DNA of 64,000 bases from Sinomicrobium sp. (GCA_029266035.1 JAJUFH010000006.1:1-64000); one strand, 5' to 3'. Numbered from the stretch's first letter, positions 1-8,785 are shown. Made by a program: numbers and translations. The notes: a model not told the origin generated them from the sequence alone.

Positions 1-265
1 GACTTTGAAAACTTTTGAAGAAAAAGGCATTGTACACAGTATTCAGGAGAACACTACGGTCAAGTATATTCTGTGCCACGATGGGTGTGATGAAAATACA
101 CACAAGGATTGGCACTTACATTTCTATTGTAAGATTTGTAAACAGACAACCTGTAAGGAGGATTTTATAATACCGCAGAATGGAAACCAAAATTACCGTA
201 TTGACGAAATAAAACTATTTGGTAAAGGTATTTGTGAGAATTGTTTAAAGGAGAGTTTGCAATAG
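1..265 (+). CDS. Fur-family metalloregulator, C-terminal part (cut by window edge)
   Basis: Only the C-terminal ~87 residues are visible; the frame is open to the left edge, so the TTG at base 5 is not a real start. The segment has the Fur dimerisation and metal-binding layout: the HLHFYCKICKQTTC stretch carries the His and CxxC of the Fur-family zinc/metal sites, and a second CxxC-type pair (CENC) sits near the C-terminus. Fur proteins repress or activate metal homeostasis genes. The next gene, 61 bases downstream on the same strand, is a heavy-metal P-type ATPase, so this is probably its regulator. Which metal it senses (Zn, Cd, Fe) cannot be told without the N-terminal half. Confidence 0.85.
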   Translation, partial: TLKTFEEKGIVHSIQENTTVKYILCHDGCDENTHKDWHLHFYCKICKQTTCKEDFIIPQNGNQNYRIDEIKLFGKGICENCLKESLQ

Positions 266-326
266 CATTGCAGACTCTCCCTGTGTAACTTTGTTATAAA
301 TATATATCAATTTTAATAAAACAGAT

Positions 327-2372
327 ATGGAACATAAGCATACTTACGATGCACAGGGCAAACAGCTTTGTTGCACACAGGAAGAAAAAATCTACACCAA
401 AGCAGGTGCAAAGAATTTGATACAGGACGACGATTGTTGCAGTACACAAAAGCATAATCAAAATCACAGCGATGATGACGGACACGACCATTCGCATTCG
501 GGAGGTACTGACAATATTTTCAAGATGTTTCTTCCCGCCATTATTTCCCTTACGCTCTTGCTTACAGGTATCGCAATGGATAATTGGTTTCCGCAAACGT
601 GGTTTACCGATTGGGTACGAATTATTTGGTACGTGGTGGCTTATGCTCCTGTTGGACTGCCTGTACTTAAAGAAGCGATTGAGAGTATTCGTAAAGGCGA
701 GATTTTCTCGGAGTTCTTTTTGATGGGCATTGCCACTATTGGGGCATTTGCAATTGGCGAATATCCCGAGGGTGTGGCGGTAATGTTGTTCTATGCTGTT
801 GGCGAGGTTTTTCAGACAATGGCTGTGTCGAGGGCAAAATCAAACATCAAATCGTTGCTTGACCAAAGACCCGATGAAGTAACGGTTTTAAAAAACAATA
901 AACCGCAAACAGTAAAGGCAGAAACCGTTACCATTGGCGAAATCATACAACTGAAACCGGGAGAGAAATTAGGCTTAGACGGAGAACTGTTGTCCGAAAC
1001 ATCATCGTTCAATACATCGGCTTTAACAGGCGAAAGCAAACCCGACACAAAGAATAAAGGCGAAACCGTTTTGGCGGGGATGATAAATCTCAACACCGTA
1101 TCGCAGGTAAAGGTTACGACCGCATATACCGACAGTAAGTTGAGCAAGATTTTGGAATTGGTGCAAAACGCCACTACACAAAAGGCACCAACAGAATTAT
1201 TTATCCGGAAATTTGCAAAAATCTATACGCCTATTGTCGTGCTGTTAGCCATAGCCATTTGCCTTCTGCCTTATTTCTTTGTAGAAAATTATGAGTTTAG
1301 AGATTGGTTGTACAGGGCTTTGGTATTTTTGGTTATTTCTTGCCCTTGTGCGTTGGTTATTTCCATTCCGTTAGGTTATTTCGGTGGTATTGGTGCTGCG
1401 AGCAAAAACGGAATACTTTTTAAAGGAAGTAACTTTTTAGATGCCCTTTCCGATATTCAAAACGTAGTGATGGATAAGACAGGCACAATGACAGAGGGCG
1501 TTTTTAAGGTTCAGGAAGTCAATTTCAATCCCAAATTTGATAAAGCTGAAATTCTGGAATTAGTCAACATTTTGGAAAGCCATAGCACACACCCCGTAGC
1601 AACTGCTATTCACGAATACGTGGGGAAACCGAATAATGAAATCCGATTAGAAAATACGGAGGAAATTGCCGGACACGGTTTGAAATCAACGGTAAACGGC
1701 AAGGATTTATTGGTCGGGAATTTCAAACTGATGGATAAGTTCGGCATATCATACGACTTAGACCCGAACAGCATCGTTTATACAACGATTGCCGTTGCTT
1801 ACGACAGCAAATTTGTCGGTTACATCACGATTGCCGACAGTATCAAAGAAGATGCACAGGAAACCATTACCTTATTGCATAAGCTCAATGTTAAAGCAAC
1901 GATGCTTAGCGGAGATAAAAGTACCGTTGTAAAATATGTGGCGGAGCAGTTAGGGATAGACAATGCTTTTGGAGATTTATTGCCCGAAGACAAAGTAAAC
2001 AGGGTTAAAGAAATCAAAGCCAAAGGCGAAAGCGTTGCTTTTGTGGGCGATGGTGTAAACGATGCTCCTGTTGTGGCATTGAGCGACGTAGGTATCGCAA
2101 TGGGTGGTTTGGGAAGCGATGCCACTATCGAAACTGCAGATGTGGTCATACAGGACGATAAGCCAAGTAAAATACCTATAGCAATCAACATCGGTAAACA
2201 GACAAAGAAAATCGTTTGGCAGAATATCACATTGGCATTTGGAGTAAAAGCGATTGTACTCGTACTTGGAGCAGGTGGATTGGCGACAATGTGGGAAGCT
2301 GTTTTTGCGGATGTTGGCGTAGCGTTATTGGCTATTTTGAATGCGGTAAGAATACAGCGAATGAAATTTTAA
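327..2372 (+). CDS. Heavy-metal translocating P1B-type ATPase (Zn/Cd/Co/Pb class)
   Basis: This 681-residue inner-membrane ATPase exports soft or borderline divalent metals from the cytoplasm. The N-terminus (about 65 residues) has no classical GMTCxxC domain but is rich in Cys and His (QLCCTQ, DDCCS, DDDGHDHSHSGG), suitable for Zn/Cd/Co binding. The membrane metal site CPC is at residues 339-341, the phosphorylated Asp of DKTGT at 383, an HP motif in SHSTHPVA, and the hinge GDGVNDAP near 574-581. CPC plus the acidic/His N-terminus suits a ZntA/CadA-like exporter better than a Cu ATPase. It follows a Fur-type regulator and is followed by a small His-rich membrane protein, giving a metal-resistance block on the putative element. 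Confidence 0.93.
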   Translation: MEHKHTYDAQGKQLCCTQEEKIYTKAGAKNLIQDDDCCSTQKHNQNHSDDDGHDHSHSGGTDNIFKMFLPAIISLTLLLTGIAMDNWFPQTWFTDWVRIIWYVVAYAPVGLPVLKEAIESIRKGEIFSEFFLMGIATIGAFAIGEYPEGVAVMLFYAVGEVFQTMAVSRAKSNIKSLLDQRPDEVTVLKNNKPQTVKAETVTIGEIIQLKPGEKLGLDGELLSETSSFNTSALTGESKPDTKNKGETVLAGMINLNTVSQVKVTTAYTDSKLSKILELVQNATTQKAPTELFIRKFAKIYTPIVVLLAIAICLLPYFFVENYEFRDWLYRALVFLVISCPCALVISIPLGYFGGIGAASKNGILFKGSNFLDALSDIQNVVMDKTGTMTEGVFKVQEVNFNPKFDKAEILELVNILESHSTHPVATAIHEYVGKPNNEIRLENTEEIAGHGLKSTVNGKDLLVGNFKLMDKFGISYDLDPNSIVYTTIAVAYDSKFVGYITIADSIKEDAQETITLLHKLNVKATMLSGDKSTVVKYVAEQLGIDNAFGDLLPEDKVNRVKEIKAKGESVAFVGDGVNDAPVVALSDVGIAMGGLGSDATIETADVVIQDDKPSKIPIAINIGKQTKKIVWQNITLAFGVKAIVLVLGAGGLATMWEAVFADVGVALLAILNAVRIQRMKF

Positions 2373-2392
2373 ACCACTTCAATTTATGAGTT

Positions 2393-2629
2393 TTGAAAAG
2401 GAAAAAGAAAATACGCAAAAAGAAATATATCCCCAGTCGGCATATTTCTCAATCAAGTAAGCCTGTAAAAAGGGTAGAAAGATTGCATCATAGAATACTT
2501 AATTGGACAATGCTGATTTTCCTTTCTGCCATATTGATATTCCTAATTTTTGCTGTTGTCCGTCATATTTATCATCATTATATAGGCAATTTTCAGCACC
2601 ATCAACACCAACATCACCATCATCGTTGA
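2393..2629 (+). CDS. Small His-rich single-span membrane protein, hypothetical
   Basis: The 78-residue product has a strongly basic N-terminus (MKRKKKIRKKK), one hydrophobic segment at about residues 38-56 (TMLIFLSAILIFLIFAVV) and a tail packed with His (HHQHQHHHHR). That build suggests a membrane peptide with a metal-binding tail. It lies 20 bases after the metal ATPase, so a helper role in metal handling is a reasonable inference, not shown. The start is uncertain: this frame only offers TTG, while an ATG at 2386 opens a different frame that stops after 24 codons (MSFEKEKENTQ...). Either the TTG is used or the two frames are a broken or overlapping pair. Confidence 0.5.
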   Translation: MKRKKKIRKKKYIPSRHISQSSKPVKRVERLHHRILNWTMLIFLSAILIFLIFAVVRHIYHHYIGNFQHHQHQHHHHR

Positions 2630-2739
2630 AATGGCAGATTAGAGATTTTTTTTGATACGGTAGATACAGAATTGTAGGCAATCCAAAAATGCGTTACTCT
2701 CTTTTGAGTAGCATTTTATCAAATCAAGCTTAAAATTAA

Positions 2740-3561
2740 ATGACAGTATATTATAAACAAGCAATCGAAAATTTAGAAGAAGAAATAAATAAATTGCACT
2801 TTGAACAGAGCGACTTATTGGTTTCTTATGAGAAAGCTATTAAACTCATTTTAGCAAAAATTTCTGAATTGAAGCAATACGTGCTGGATGTAGGGTTTAA
2901 AAACCAACAGGAAGAAATTTATTTTTTCAAACACCAGAAACCTGCCCTTGTTTCCAAATTGATTTACTATAACGCTGTTTATAAAATCGAAACCAAAAAG
3001 CCTTACGGAGAGAAACAAATAAAAAGATTTCTTAACAAAGAATTGAGTAAGCTCAAAAAATTCTTTGATAACAACATTGATTTTTATAAGTATTACCGTA
3101 GCAACAATTCCTTTCTCGACGTGAATTTCTTTATGAGAGGAAAACACGATATAAGGTTATGGTTAGATACATATTATTTTGAAGCAGACCATCGTTTTTG
3201 CACCTCCCACGATTATAAGGTTGCCAAAATATTAGCCAATGATTTGATACAAGCATATCTTGAAGACCAGCTAAACAATAATCATAAAAAGACGTTTAAT
3301 AATTCTTCACTCAATTGGACGGGAAGCAAAACGGCATTAACCGAGTTAATATACGCACTTTATGAACAAGGTGTGTTCAACAACGGAAATGCCGATATAA
3401 AACTAATTGCCAAAACATTTGAAAGCACCTTTAATATTGATTTGGGCGATTTCTATCATACGTTTATGGAATTGAAAGCCCGTAAAATTAACCGAACGAA
3501 ATTCCTTGACAGCCTGTGCGAAGCCCTGATAAAGAAAATGGACGAGCAGGACGGTAAGTAG
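2740..3561 (+). CDS. rteC: RteC-family regulator of conjugative-element excision
   Basis: The 273-residue protein matches the RteC family in overall shape: a coiled-coil N-terminus (EEEINKLHFEQSDLL), the KYYRSNNSFLDVNFFMRG segment, a central part typical of the family, and the C-terminal SKTALTELIYALYEQGVFNNG stretch with a helix-turn-helix-like layout. In CTnDOT, RteC is made in response to tetracycline and turns on the excision genes. Homologues are markers for Bacteroidota conjugative elements, and many lack the tetracycline link. No rteA, rteB, tetQ or excision gene is visible here, so its target must lie to the left of the window. The ATG start follows an AT-rich gap of 110 bases. Confidence 0.82.
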   Translation: MTVYYKQAIENLEEEINKLHFEQSDLLVSYEKAIKLILAKISELKQYVLDVGFKNQQEEIYFFKHQKPALVSKLIYYNAVYKIETKKPYGEKQIKRFLNKELSKLKKFFDNNIDFYKYYRSNNSFLDVNFFMRGKHDIRLWLDTYYFEADHRFCTSHDYKVAKILANDLIQAYLEDQLNNNHKKTFNNSSLNWTGSKTALTELIYALYEQGVFNNGNADIKLIAKTFESTFNIDLGDFYHTFMELKARKINRTKFLDSLCEALIKKMDEQDGK

Positions 3562-3568
3562 AAGTTAT

Positions 3569-4630
3569 TTAAGTATTTACTTGGGTGTATTCAAGATTTA
3601 TATTTTCAATGTCATAGACATTAGTTTCAATACACTTGAATTTTTCAGGATAAAATATTGCAACATTATAACCCTGCGAATATAATGAACTTCTAAATTC
3701 TATACCGTCAAATCCCATTGATTTTATCAGTTCTGAAAGATACTGCGTTGGCAGATAATCCAATTCGCTGTCATTCTTTCTTCTTGGCTTTGAAAGTTCT
3801 TCTTCCAATTTATCAATGAAAGAACCGTGTAACATAACTTCCTCTAAAGATTCTAATTCTGCAAGCCTGAATACATCGTATGTGGAGCGACTTAAATTAA
3901 CTACTCTTATGTCTTCTTCGAGTTTAAATGTACCGACAGAAACATAATCAAATAAACTTGCTCTTGCTTCATACAAAGTTGTTGTTATGTCATTGGCAAT
4001 ATAGAGATAAGAAATACCATTCGGATTGGCTCTTCCGCTTTTGGCTAATGCATTAGGGGGATTACCCATTTGTTCGAGAGGATACCCTTGTGGGTTATTA
4101 CTAATTCTTGCTCGGTAAAATTTCTTTCCCTTTTTGTAATCTTTCTGAAAATGTTTGAATAAGGATTTTAATTTTTCCAAATCCAAAGCATTTACAAAAT
4201 GAAACCTATTTACAGTTTTTATTTCTTCGGAAAACTTATCCCAAGAAAGGAAAAGAGGTTGAGTAACGTCTTCCTCTGCTCCTGTATTATGAAACCTTAA
4301 TCGTACAGGATTATCTAAAACATTTTGATAATTGGCAATGTCATCTTTAATAATTTCAGCGATGAGCTGTTTTATATTATTTGTATCAATTAGTTTTTGC
4401 GTAAATACTTTTTTATGAAAATCCGTAATAATTTGAATTTCCAATGGTTTTCCATTGGCAGTATCAACTTCATACAAGTCAATAATCCCAAGAAAGAAAG
4501 GGTTTAATTCGGAAGCCTCATAGATACTCACATTTTCGGACAGACAATAATCACAATTACCTGTTGTCTTGTTACCCAAAATGATAGCATTTATATAACT
4601 GCTCTCAAAACAATTTGTGCAACAATTCAT
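3569..4630 (-). CDS. RES-domain protein with Cys-rich N-terminal domain (putative NAD+-targeting effector)
   Basis: The 353-residue protein has two parts. The N-terminal ~150 residues begin with Cys pairs (MNCCTNCFES, NCDYC) like the N-terminal domain often fused to RES domains (HEPN/RES-NTD type). The C-terminal half has the RES signature: FYRAR at 171-175, GRANPNGISYLY at 199-210 and the Glu of TLYEAR at 221. RES enzymes of Res-Xre toxin systems degrade NAD+ by phosphorolysis, which stops growth. Here there is no Xre antitoxin. Instead the gene is last in an operon with sce7726 and sce7725, one base after the latter. A role as the effector arm of a defence system is inference; the domain call is firm. 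Confidence 0.8.
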   Translation of the reverse strand: MNCCTNCFESSYINAIILGNKTTGNCDYCLSENVSIYEASELNPFFLGIIDLYEVDTANGKPLEIQIITDFHKKVFTQKLIDTNNIKQLIAEIIKDDIANYQNVLDNPVRLRFHNTGAEEDVTQPLFLSWDKFSEEIKTVNRFHFVNALDLEKLKSLFKHFQKDYKKGKKFYRARISNNPQGYPLEQMGNPPNALAKSGRANPNGISYLYIANDITTTLYEARASLFDYVSVGTFKLEEDIRVVNLSRSTYDVFRLAELESLEEVMLHGSFIDKLEEELSKPRRKNDSELDYLPTQYLSELIKSMGFDGIEFRSSLYSQGYNVAIFYPEKFKCIETNVYDIENINLEYTQVNT

Positions 4631-4631
4631 A

Positions 4632-5573
4632 CTAAATCAATTTCAATACTAAATCTATATGGTTCATTAAGGAAAGTTTCTTTAATGTCCCTAATCCCGG
4701 AAAGTGTCCGTTCTCGTGAAAACGTCTAAATTCAGGTATAGCAATAGAGTTATAGCCTGTTTGGTCACACCAAGCAATGAGTTTATCTAAAGCCTCAGCA
4801 AACTTTCCTGCAATATCCGATGTGTCATCGTTTGAGTCAGAAACAAAATGCTTCACTTTTATTCTATTTGTTTGTGCTTCCGCATAAGATAAATGTATCG
4901 CAACAGCGTAGGGCAAAAACCCTGTTTCCGAATATTCCTCTCCAATAGAAAGATAGTCTGAAAAACCTTCAAATCCTTCGTCTTTGTAATAGATATGTTC
5001 TTCTGAAAAATTGCTTTCATCTACTTGCAAATAATCAGCATTCTTTGTTTGAGCATTGAAATAATCGTCAAGTTCAATCAGGGTATTTCTTTCAAAATTT
5101 CTAAAATATCTTCTACTTGTTGATGATAGATTGATTACATTATACCTAATAGCAAAATGTTCTTGATATGATTTAAGAATATCCGAAATGTTATCAAACA
5201 CGGCATTATGAATAATACTTAGAGCAGGAATAGCTTTTGTATATTGTTGTAAAATGCCAATAGCTTTTGAATGGTCTATCCTATTATGGAAAATAACACC
5301 TATCTGATAATTTGTATAATCTCCAACTGAACTACTAATAGTATTAAAGATTGCATTGGTATCTTTGAATGTTCCTACTTGTGGATTAACAACAACTGTA
5401 AAATTGATATCATGACTTGCTAATTCTTTTATTGTAGTCTTTAAAGTAGAAGAATCCTTGACAGGTTCAATAATAGGAGATACCTTGGCTTTATTTGGAA
5501 AAAGAACAGGTTTAGTTAATTCTCTTATTCCTATCAACTCAAACTGTTTTCCTCTTATATACGGTTGATACAT
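4632..5573 (-). CDS. sce7725-family protein (beta-protein-like), function unknown
   Basis: The 313-residue product opens with the family pattern: YxPYxRGKQFELxxIREL followed by PIIEPVKD, and alternating strand-helix segments consistent with an alpha/beta barrel-like fold. I recognise it as the sce7725 family, related in layout to the Beta protein family found on phages and mobile elements, usually encoded beside sce7726. No catalytic motif can be named with confidence. It overlaps the upstream sce7726 gene by 19 bases and ends one base before the RES gene, so the three are surely co-transcribed and translationally coupled. It may be the sensor or specificity part of the operon, which is speculation. 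Confidence 0.7.
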   Translation of the reverse strand: MYQPYIRGKQFELIGIRELTKPVLFPNKAKVSPIIEPVKDSSTLKTTIKELASHDINFTVVVNPQVGTFKDTNAIFNTISSSVGDYTNYQIGVIFHNRIDHSKAIGILQQYTKAIPALSIIHNAVFDNISDILKSYQEHFAIRYNVINLSSTSRRYFRNFERNTLIELDDYFNAQTKNADYLQVDESNFSEEHIYYKDEGFEGFSDYLSIGEEYSETGFLPYAVAIHLSYAEAQTNRIKVKHFVSDSNDDTSDIAGKFAEALDKLIAWCDQTGYNSIAIPEFRRFHENGHFPGLGTLKKLSLMNHIDLVLKLI

Positions 5574-6424
5574 ACGCTTTTAGTTGCTAAAAAATTATAC
5601 AATCTTTGATATTCCTGCTCATTAAAATCCAAAGAATTACAAATGTGCTTTAGTTCTCTTGGGGTTTTAGATGATTTCAGCAAGTCGGGGTTCAATAACT
5701 TTCTTTCTTTTAATTTATTCAAAACCTGCTTTTGAAAATCAACTATATCAATTGTGGCAAGTAGTTCGTAACAAGCTCTAAAAATTTTTGTATTAGGAAC
5801 ATCAGGAACAGAACCAAAATTAACAGCAACTAAATCAAGATACTCTTGCTTTCTCAATATTTTAAAAATAGTTTCAAAGTCGAAGAAAGATTTATTTGCA
5901 TCTGCCTCTTTCATCGTTTCCAATTTATTTTTGGTATTTAATGCAATAATACCAATGCTTGTGTTTTGGTATTCAACTTGGAGCTTTTTGGCGTACTTTT
6001 CATCTGTAACAATATGTACCTCGTTGGCAAATTTTCGGTAGTCATTTATTTGTTTTGCCAACTTTTCTAATCCGTCAAGTTCCGTTTTAATCTCATAGAC
6101 TCTTACAGCACCGTTCAACATAACCAAGTCGGCTTTTGAAGCACCAATTTTTAGTTCATTAAGCGTTAATGTTGATTTTAAGCTATGAGTTTTTATAATA
6201 TCAATAATCAAATTATTTTTATAAATGTATTCACATCTATATTGCTTTTGTAACGACTTATATAACGACTTAATTATATCTAAGTTGGTTTCGTATGAGG
6301 TAGTGTTGAAGTATTTATCTATTTGTTTTTGAAATAGCACATAATCGTCTTCCCGTACTATCTTTTGGAACATAGGCGGGGAGAAAATTTGTGATAATAC
6401 TCTCAACTTTTGTATAGTTTTCAT
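5555..6424 (-). CDS. sce7726-family protein with PD-(D/E)XK nuclease-like core
   Basis: The 289-residue protein carries a restriction-endonuclease-like core: E90, D99 in SKADLVML, and E111-I-K113 in VYEIKTELDGL, followed by a helix with QINDYRKFA and a strand VHIVTDEKY, the usual order of a PD-(D/E)XK domain. The sce7726 family is typically encoded just ahead of sce7725. As first gene of a minus-strand operon (sce7726, sce7725, RES) it could provide nucleic-acid cleavage or recognition. The ATG start is followed by a good N-terminus (MKTIQKLRVL), and the 540-base gap upstream has space for a promoter. Nuclease activity is inferred from motif spacing only. Confidence 0.72.
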   Translation of the reverse strand: MKTIQKLRVLSQIFSPPMFQKIVREDDYVLFQKQIDKYFNTTSYETNLDIIKSLYKSLQKQYRCEYIYKNNLIIDIIKTHSLKSTLTLNELKIGASKADLVMLNGAVRVYEIKTELDGLEKLAKQINDYRKFANEVHIVTDEKYAKKLQVEYQNTSIGIIALNTKNKLETMKEADANKSFFDFETIFKILRKQEYLDLVAVNFGSVPDVPNTKIFRACYELLATIDIVDFQKQVLNKLKERKLLNPDLLKSSKTPRELKHICNSLDFNEQEYQRLYNFLATKSVCINRI

Positions 6425-6638
6425 ACTACTTCTTTACACTACAAAGGTAACAAATTACAAAAAGATAACTATTATAATGCTTGATAATTCGGTTTCGTGG
6501 CTTAAATAGGTTATAAATTTAGTCAAAAAAATGTACCAACATATACTTTAACATTATAAAACAGTATCAACAAATATATTTTTTCATTAGGGTTCTACTT
6601 AATGCTTTTAGGTAGTAGCTTCGTGACTTAACGAGTTT

Positions 6639-6700
6639 AACCGCTCCAAATCTTCCAAAAAATGTTTCGAGATTTGTTCGGTTTCGGCTACTAACTAGGA
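6639..6700 (+). repeat. 62-nt direct repeat, left copy (R1)
   Basis: Starts AACCGCTCCAAATC and ends TACTAACTAGGA. It matches 56 of 62 bases with the copy at 8786-8847; a 30-base centre including TCCAAAAAATGTTTCGAGAT is identical. The two copies bracket the AbiE-like pair and are 2147 bp apart start to start. Each copy contains short complementary ends (AACCG...CGGTT) and runs directly into a terminator-like hairpin whose stem sequence differs between copies. It does not fold as a tRNA or tmRNA 3' end that I can recognise. An attachment site or cassette boundary is the likeliest reading. Confidence 0.85.
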
Positions 6701-6723
6701 CGGCTAAAAAGTCGTCCTTTTTT
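6697..6723 (+). terminator. Terminator-like hairpin after R1
   Basis: AGGACGGC / GTCGTCCT forms an eight-pair stem (one G-T) around a short A-rich loop and is followed by a T-run (TTTTTTTG region). It is oriented for plus-strand transcription, although no plus-strand gene precedes it, which supports the idea that R1 is the 3' end of some transcribed unit or an inserted cassette end. Confidence 0.6.
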
Positions 6724-6968
6724 GTTTATGAAATTCACGGTTTACATATTATTTTCAAAAGCACACCTAAAACATTACACTGGGTTTACTTCTAATTTTT
6801 TAAAACACATATTTACAAATACTTATACTGATGAATCCTAAGGATTAGGGATTTTTTAGCTTTTATACACTCTCAAAACAGCCCCTAAACACCCATATAA
6901 TTTTGTCAAAATATAAATAATGTGCCAAAATTATATAAATTATCCTTACATTTACCATAAAAAAGATT
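6724..6968 (+). promoter_or_regulatory. AT-rich leader of the AbiE-like pair with a TTTTG-T-CAAAA palindrome
   Basis: No gene is seen in this stretch. It contains a short palindrome TTTTGTCAAAA at 6901-6911 and a further CAAAA at 6925-6930, about 60 bases ahead of the antitoxin-like gene. TACATTTA at 6948-6955 differs by one base from the TAnnTTTG -7 element. Antitoxins of the AbiEi type carry a winged helix and repress their own promoter through inverted repeats, so this palindrome is a candidate operator. The assignment is weak. Confidence 0.3.
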
Positions 6969-7694
6969 TTGGCAGAAACATTGGAAAAACATATTGGTCA
7001 TTATTTCAAAGGACATGAAAGGCTTTCCAAGCAGAAACTTGTTGGCTCCATCAAAAAGGATTTCCCGGATTGGTCCGACAATACGATTAATATGTATTTG
7101 TCCAAATTGAAAAAAGAAGGAATTATAAATACGCCTTCAAGGGGAATTTATGAGATAGATAGCCACACGCTTTTTCAGCCAAATATTTCAATCAAACTAA
7201 AAAGAATATTTAATAAAGTAAAAAGAGAGTTTCCTTATATATCTTTCTGTATTTGGGATAGTGTTTGGTTAAATGATTTTATGCTTCATCAACCGTTCAA
7301 GCATTATATCGTTGTGGAAGTAGAAAAAGACGCCTGCGAATCAGTGTTTAGCTTTCTTAGTGAAACGATGAAAAATGTTTTTCTAAATCCTGATGAGGAT
7401 ATTTTTAACCATTATATCCGCAATCTTGATGAGGCAGTAATTATAAAAAACATGGTTTCTGAATCACCTTTGACAGAAGTACAAAAGGTTATGGTTCCAA
7501 GATTAGAAAAATTTTTGGTGGATATGCTGATTGATACAGCTCTTTTTTCTGCACAGCAAAATGAAAAAGAATTTATTATGCGAAGTGCAATGGAGAAATA
7601 CACATTGAACGAATTAAAAATGCGCAGGTATGCTATCCGAAGAAACAGAGAGAAGGAAATTGAAAATATGATTAATATAATTTCGGCAAAATAA
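6969..7694 (+). CDS. AbiEi-like antitoxin/regulator of a type IV-like TA pair
   Basis: The 241-residue protein has an N-terminal winged-helix segment at about residues 15-65 (LSKQKLVGSIKKDF, NTINMYLSKLKKEGI, RGIYEID) and a larger C-terminal domain ending in a Lys/Arg-rich helix. It stands directly before an AbiEii-type nucleotidyltransferase (24-base gap), the layout of AbiE systems in which AbiEi neutralises AbiEii without binding it and represses the promoter. The family assignment rests on position and the winged helix; the C-terminal half resembles the uncharacterised DUF6577-type partners. The start is TTG at 6969; no in-frame ATG is available before residue ~42, inside the DNA-binding segment. 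Confidence 0.65.
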   Translation: MAETLEKHIGHYFKGHERLSKQKLVGSIKKDFPDWSDNTINMYLSKLKKEGIINTPSRGIYEIDSHTLFQPNISIKLKRIFNKVKREFPYISFCIWDSVWLNDFMLHQPFKHYIVVEVEKDACESVFSFLSETMKNVFLNPDEDIFNHYIRNLDEAVIIKNMVSESPLTEVQKVMVPRLEKFLVDMLIDTALFSAQQNEKEFIMRSAMEKYTLNELKMRRYAIRRNREKEIENMINIISAK

Positions 7695-7718
7695 TTAAAA
7701 TATGCCAGTAGTATAAAC

Positions 7719-8759
7719 GTGATAAACTCAACATCATATACAATTGAGTGGATTATCAATTTGAGAAACAAATTGGGAAAACGTATTGACCCGAAATTGA
7801 TTGAAAAGGTAATATACGCTTTGACACTTTTGGAACAACTTCGCTTGAACAATTTGAATTTCGTTTTTAAAGGAGGAACAGCCCTGCTTTTAGCCACTGA
7901 AAACCCTAAGCGATTTTCGATAGATATTGACATCATTACAGAAGAAGCTGAGAATAAAATCAAGGAAATTTTAGAGAAGATTAGCCAATTAGAAATGTTT
8001 ATCCGTTGGGAAGATGACAATGATAGAAAACACACACCTGATGCACCAATCGGACATTTTAAAATATTTTACAAAAGTGTGATAGATGGTCACGAAGAGC
8101 CAATATTGCTGGACTTGCTCTATAGTCCAAATCCTTATCCTGAAACAAGAGAATATCCGATAAACCATAACTGGTTAGCCATATCAGGCGAAGATACTAC
8201 GGTGGTGCTGCCGACATTTGAGGCTATTTTAGGAGATAAACTAACAGCTTTCGCTCCGAAAACCACAGGTATTCTATATTCAAAAAACCGTCCTGTGGAA
8301 ATTATCAAGCAATTGTATGATATTAGTTTCTTATTTGACCGAACAACAAATCTCCGTGTTGTGAAAGAGAGTTACACAAGAGTCGTTACGGAAGAAATAG
8401 GTTACCGAAAATTAAACATAAATGCTACCGAAGTTTTGAAAGACACTTGGCAAGCTTGTTATATCTTGGCAAAAAGAAATATAAAGTCCGATGAATTCAA
8501 ACTTTTGCAATTAGGTATTAAGAACTTTACAAATTTCATTATTGAACGCTTTTCAATAGAGGAAGCGATAACAGCAGCTGCTAAAGTAGCTTATTTAACC
8601 TCATTACTCAATAAAGAAAATCAAGAAATAGAACGGTTTGAAAATCCGTTGGACATCAAAGATTGGCTGATTGAAGACCCAACCTACAATAAATTGAACA
8701 AGTTAAAAAAGACCAATCCGGAAGCATTTTTCTATTGGTATAAGAGTTTCGGGCAGTAA
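7719..8759 (+). CDS. AbiEii/AbiGii-family nucleotidyltransferase toxin
   Basis: The 346-residue protein has the DNA polymerase beta-like signature of AbiEii toxins: KGGTALL at residues 51-57 and SIDIDI at 67-72 giving the metal-binding Asp pair D69/D71, followed later by LGDKLTAFAPKT, the conserved Lys motif. Members (AbiEii, MenT) transfer nucleotides, in studied cases onto tRNA acceptor ends, blocking translation. It starts with GTG at 7719, 24 bases after its antitoxin partner, and ends 26 bases before the second direct repeat. The module is complete, with all catalytic residues present, so it is probably active. It is framed by 62-nt repeats, a sign of acquisition as a unit. Confidence 0.9.
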   Translation: MINSTSYTIEWIINLRNKLGKRIDPKLIEKVIYALTLLEQLRLNNLNFVFKGGTALLLATENPKRFSIDIDIITEEAENKIKEILEKISQLEMFIRWEDDNDRKHTPDAPIGHFKIFYKSVIDGHEEPILLDLLYSPNPYPETREYPINHNWLAISGEDTTVVLPTFEAILGDKLTAFAPKTTGILYSKNRPVEIIKQLYDISFLFDRTTNLRVVKESYTRVVTEEIGYRKLNINATEVLKDTWQACYILAKRNIKSDEFKLLQLGIKNFTNFIIERFSIEEAITAAAKVAYLTSLLNKENQEIERFENPLDIKDWLIEDPTYNKLNKLKKTNPEAFFYWYKSFGQ

Positions 8760-8785
8760 AGTTAACGCCAGAATTCATTGTTGTC

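Noticed and set aside
1820-2230. Minus-strand ORF of 136 residues inside the metal ATPase
   Set aside because: It lies wholly inside a gene with firm motifs and has the composition of an antisense shadow.
6639-6700. 62-nt repeat as a tRNA or tmRNA 3' fragment
   Set aside because: No GTTCRANNC T-loop with pairing acceptor end could be folded in either copy, so a tRNA-type attachment site is not supported.
7412-8035. Minus-strand ORF of 207 residues across the AbiE-like pair
   Set aside because: It spans the gap and both toxin-antitoxin genes, shows no family motif, and is a low-complexity shadow (Ser/Ile/Leu-rich) of the plus-strand genes.
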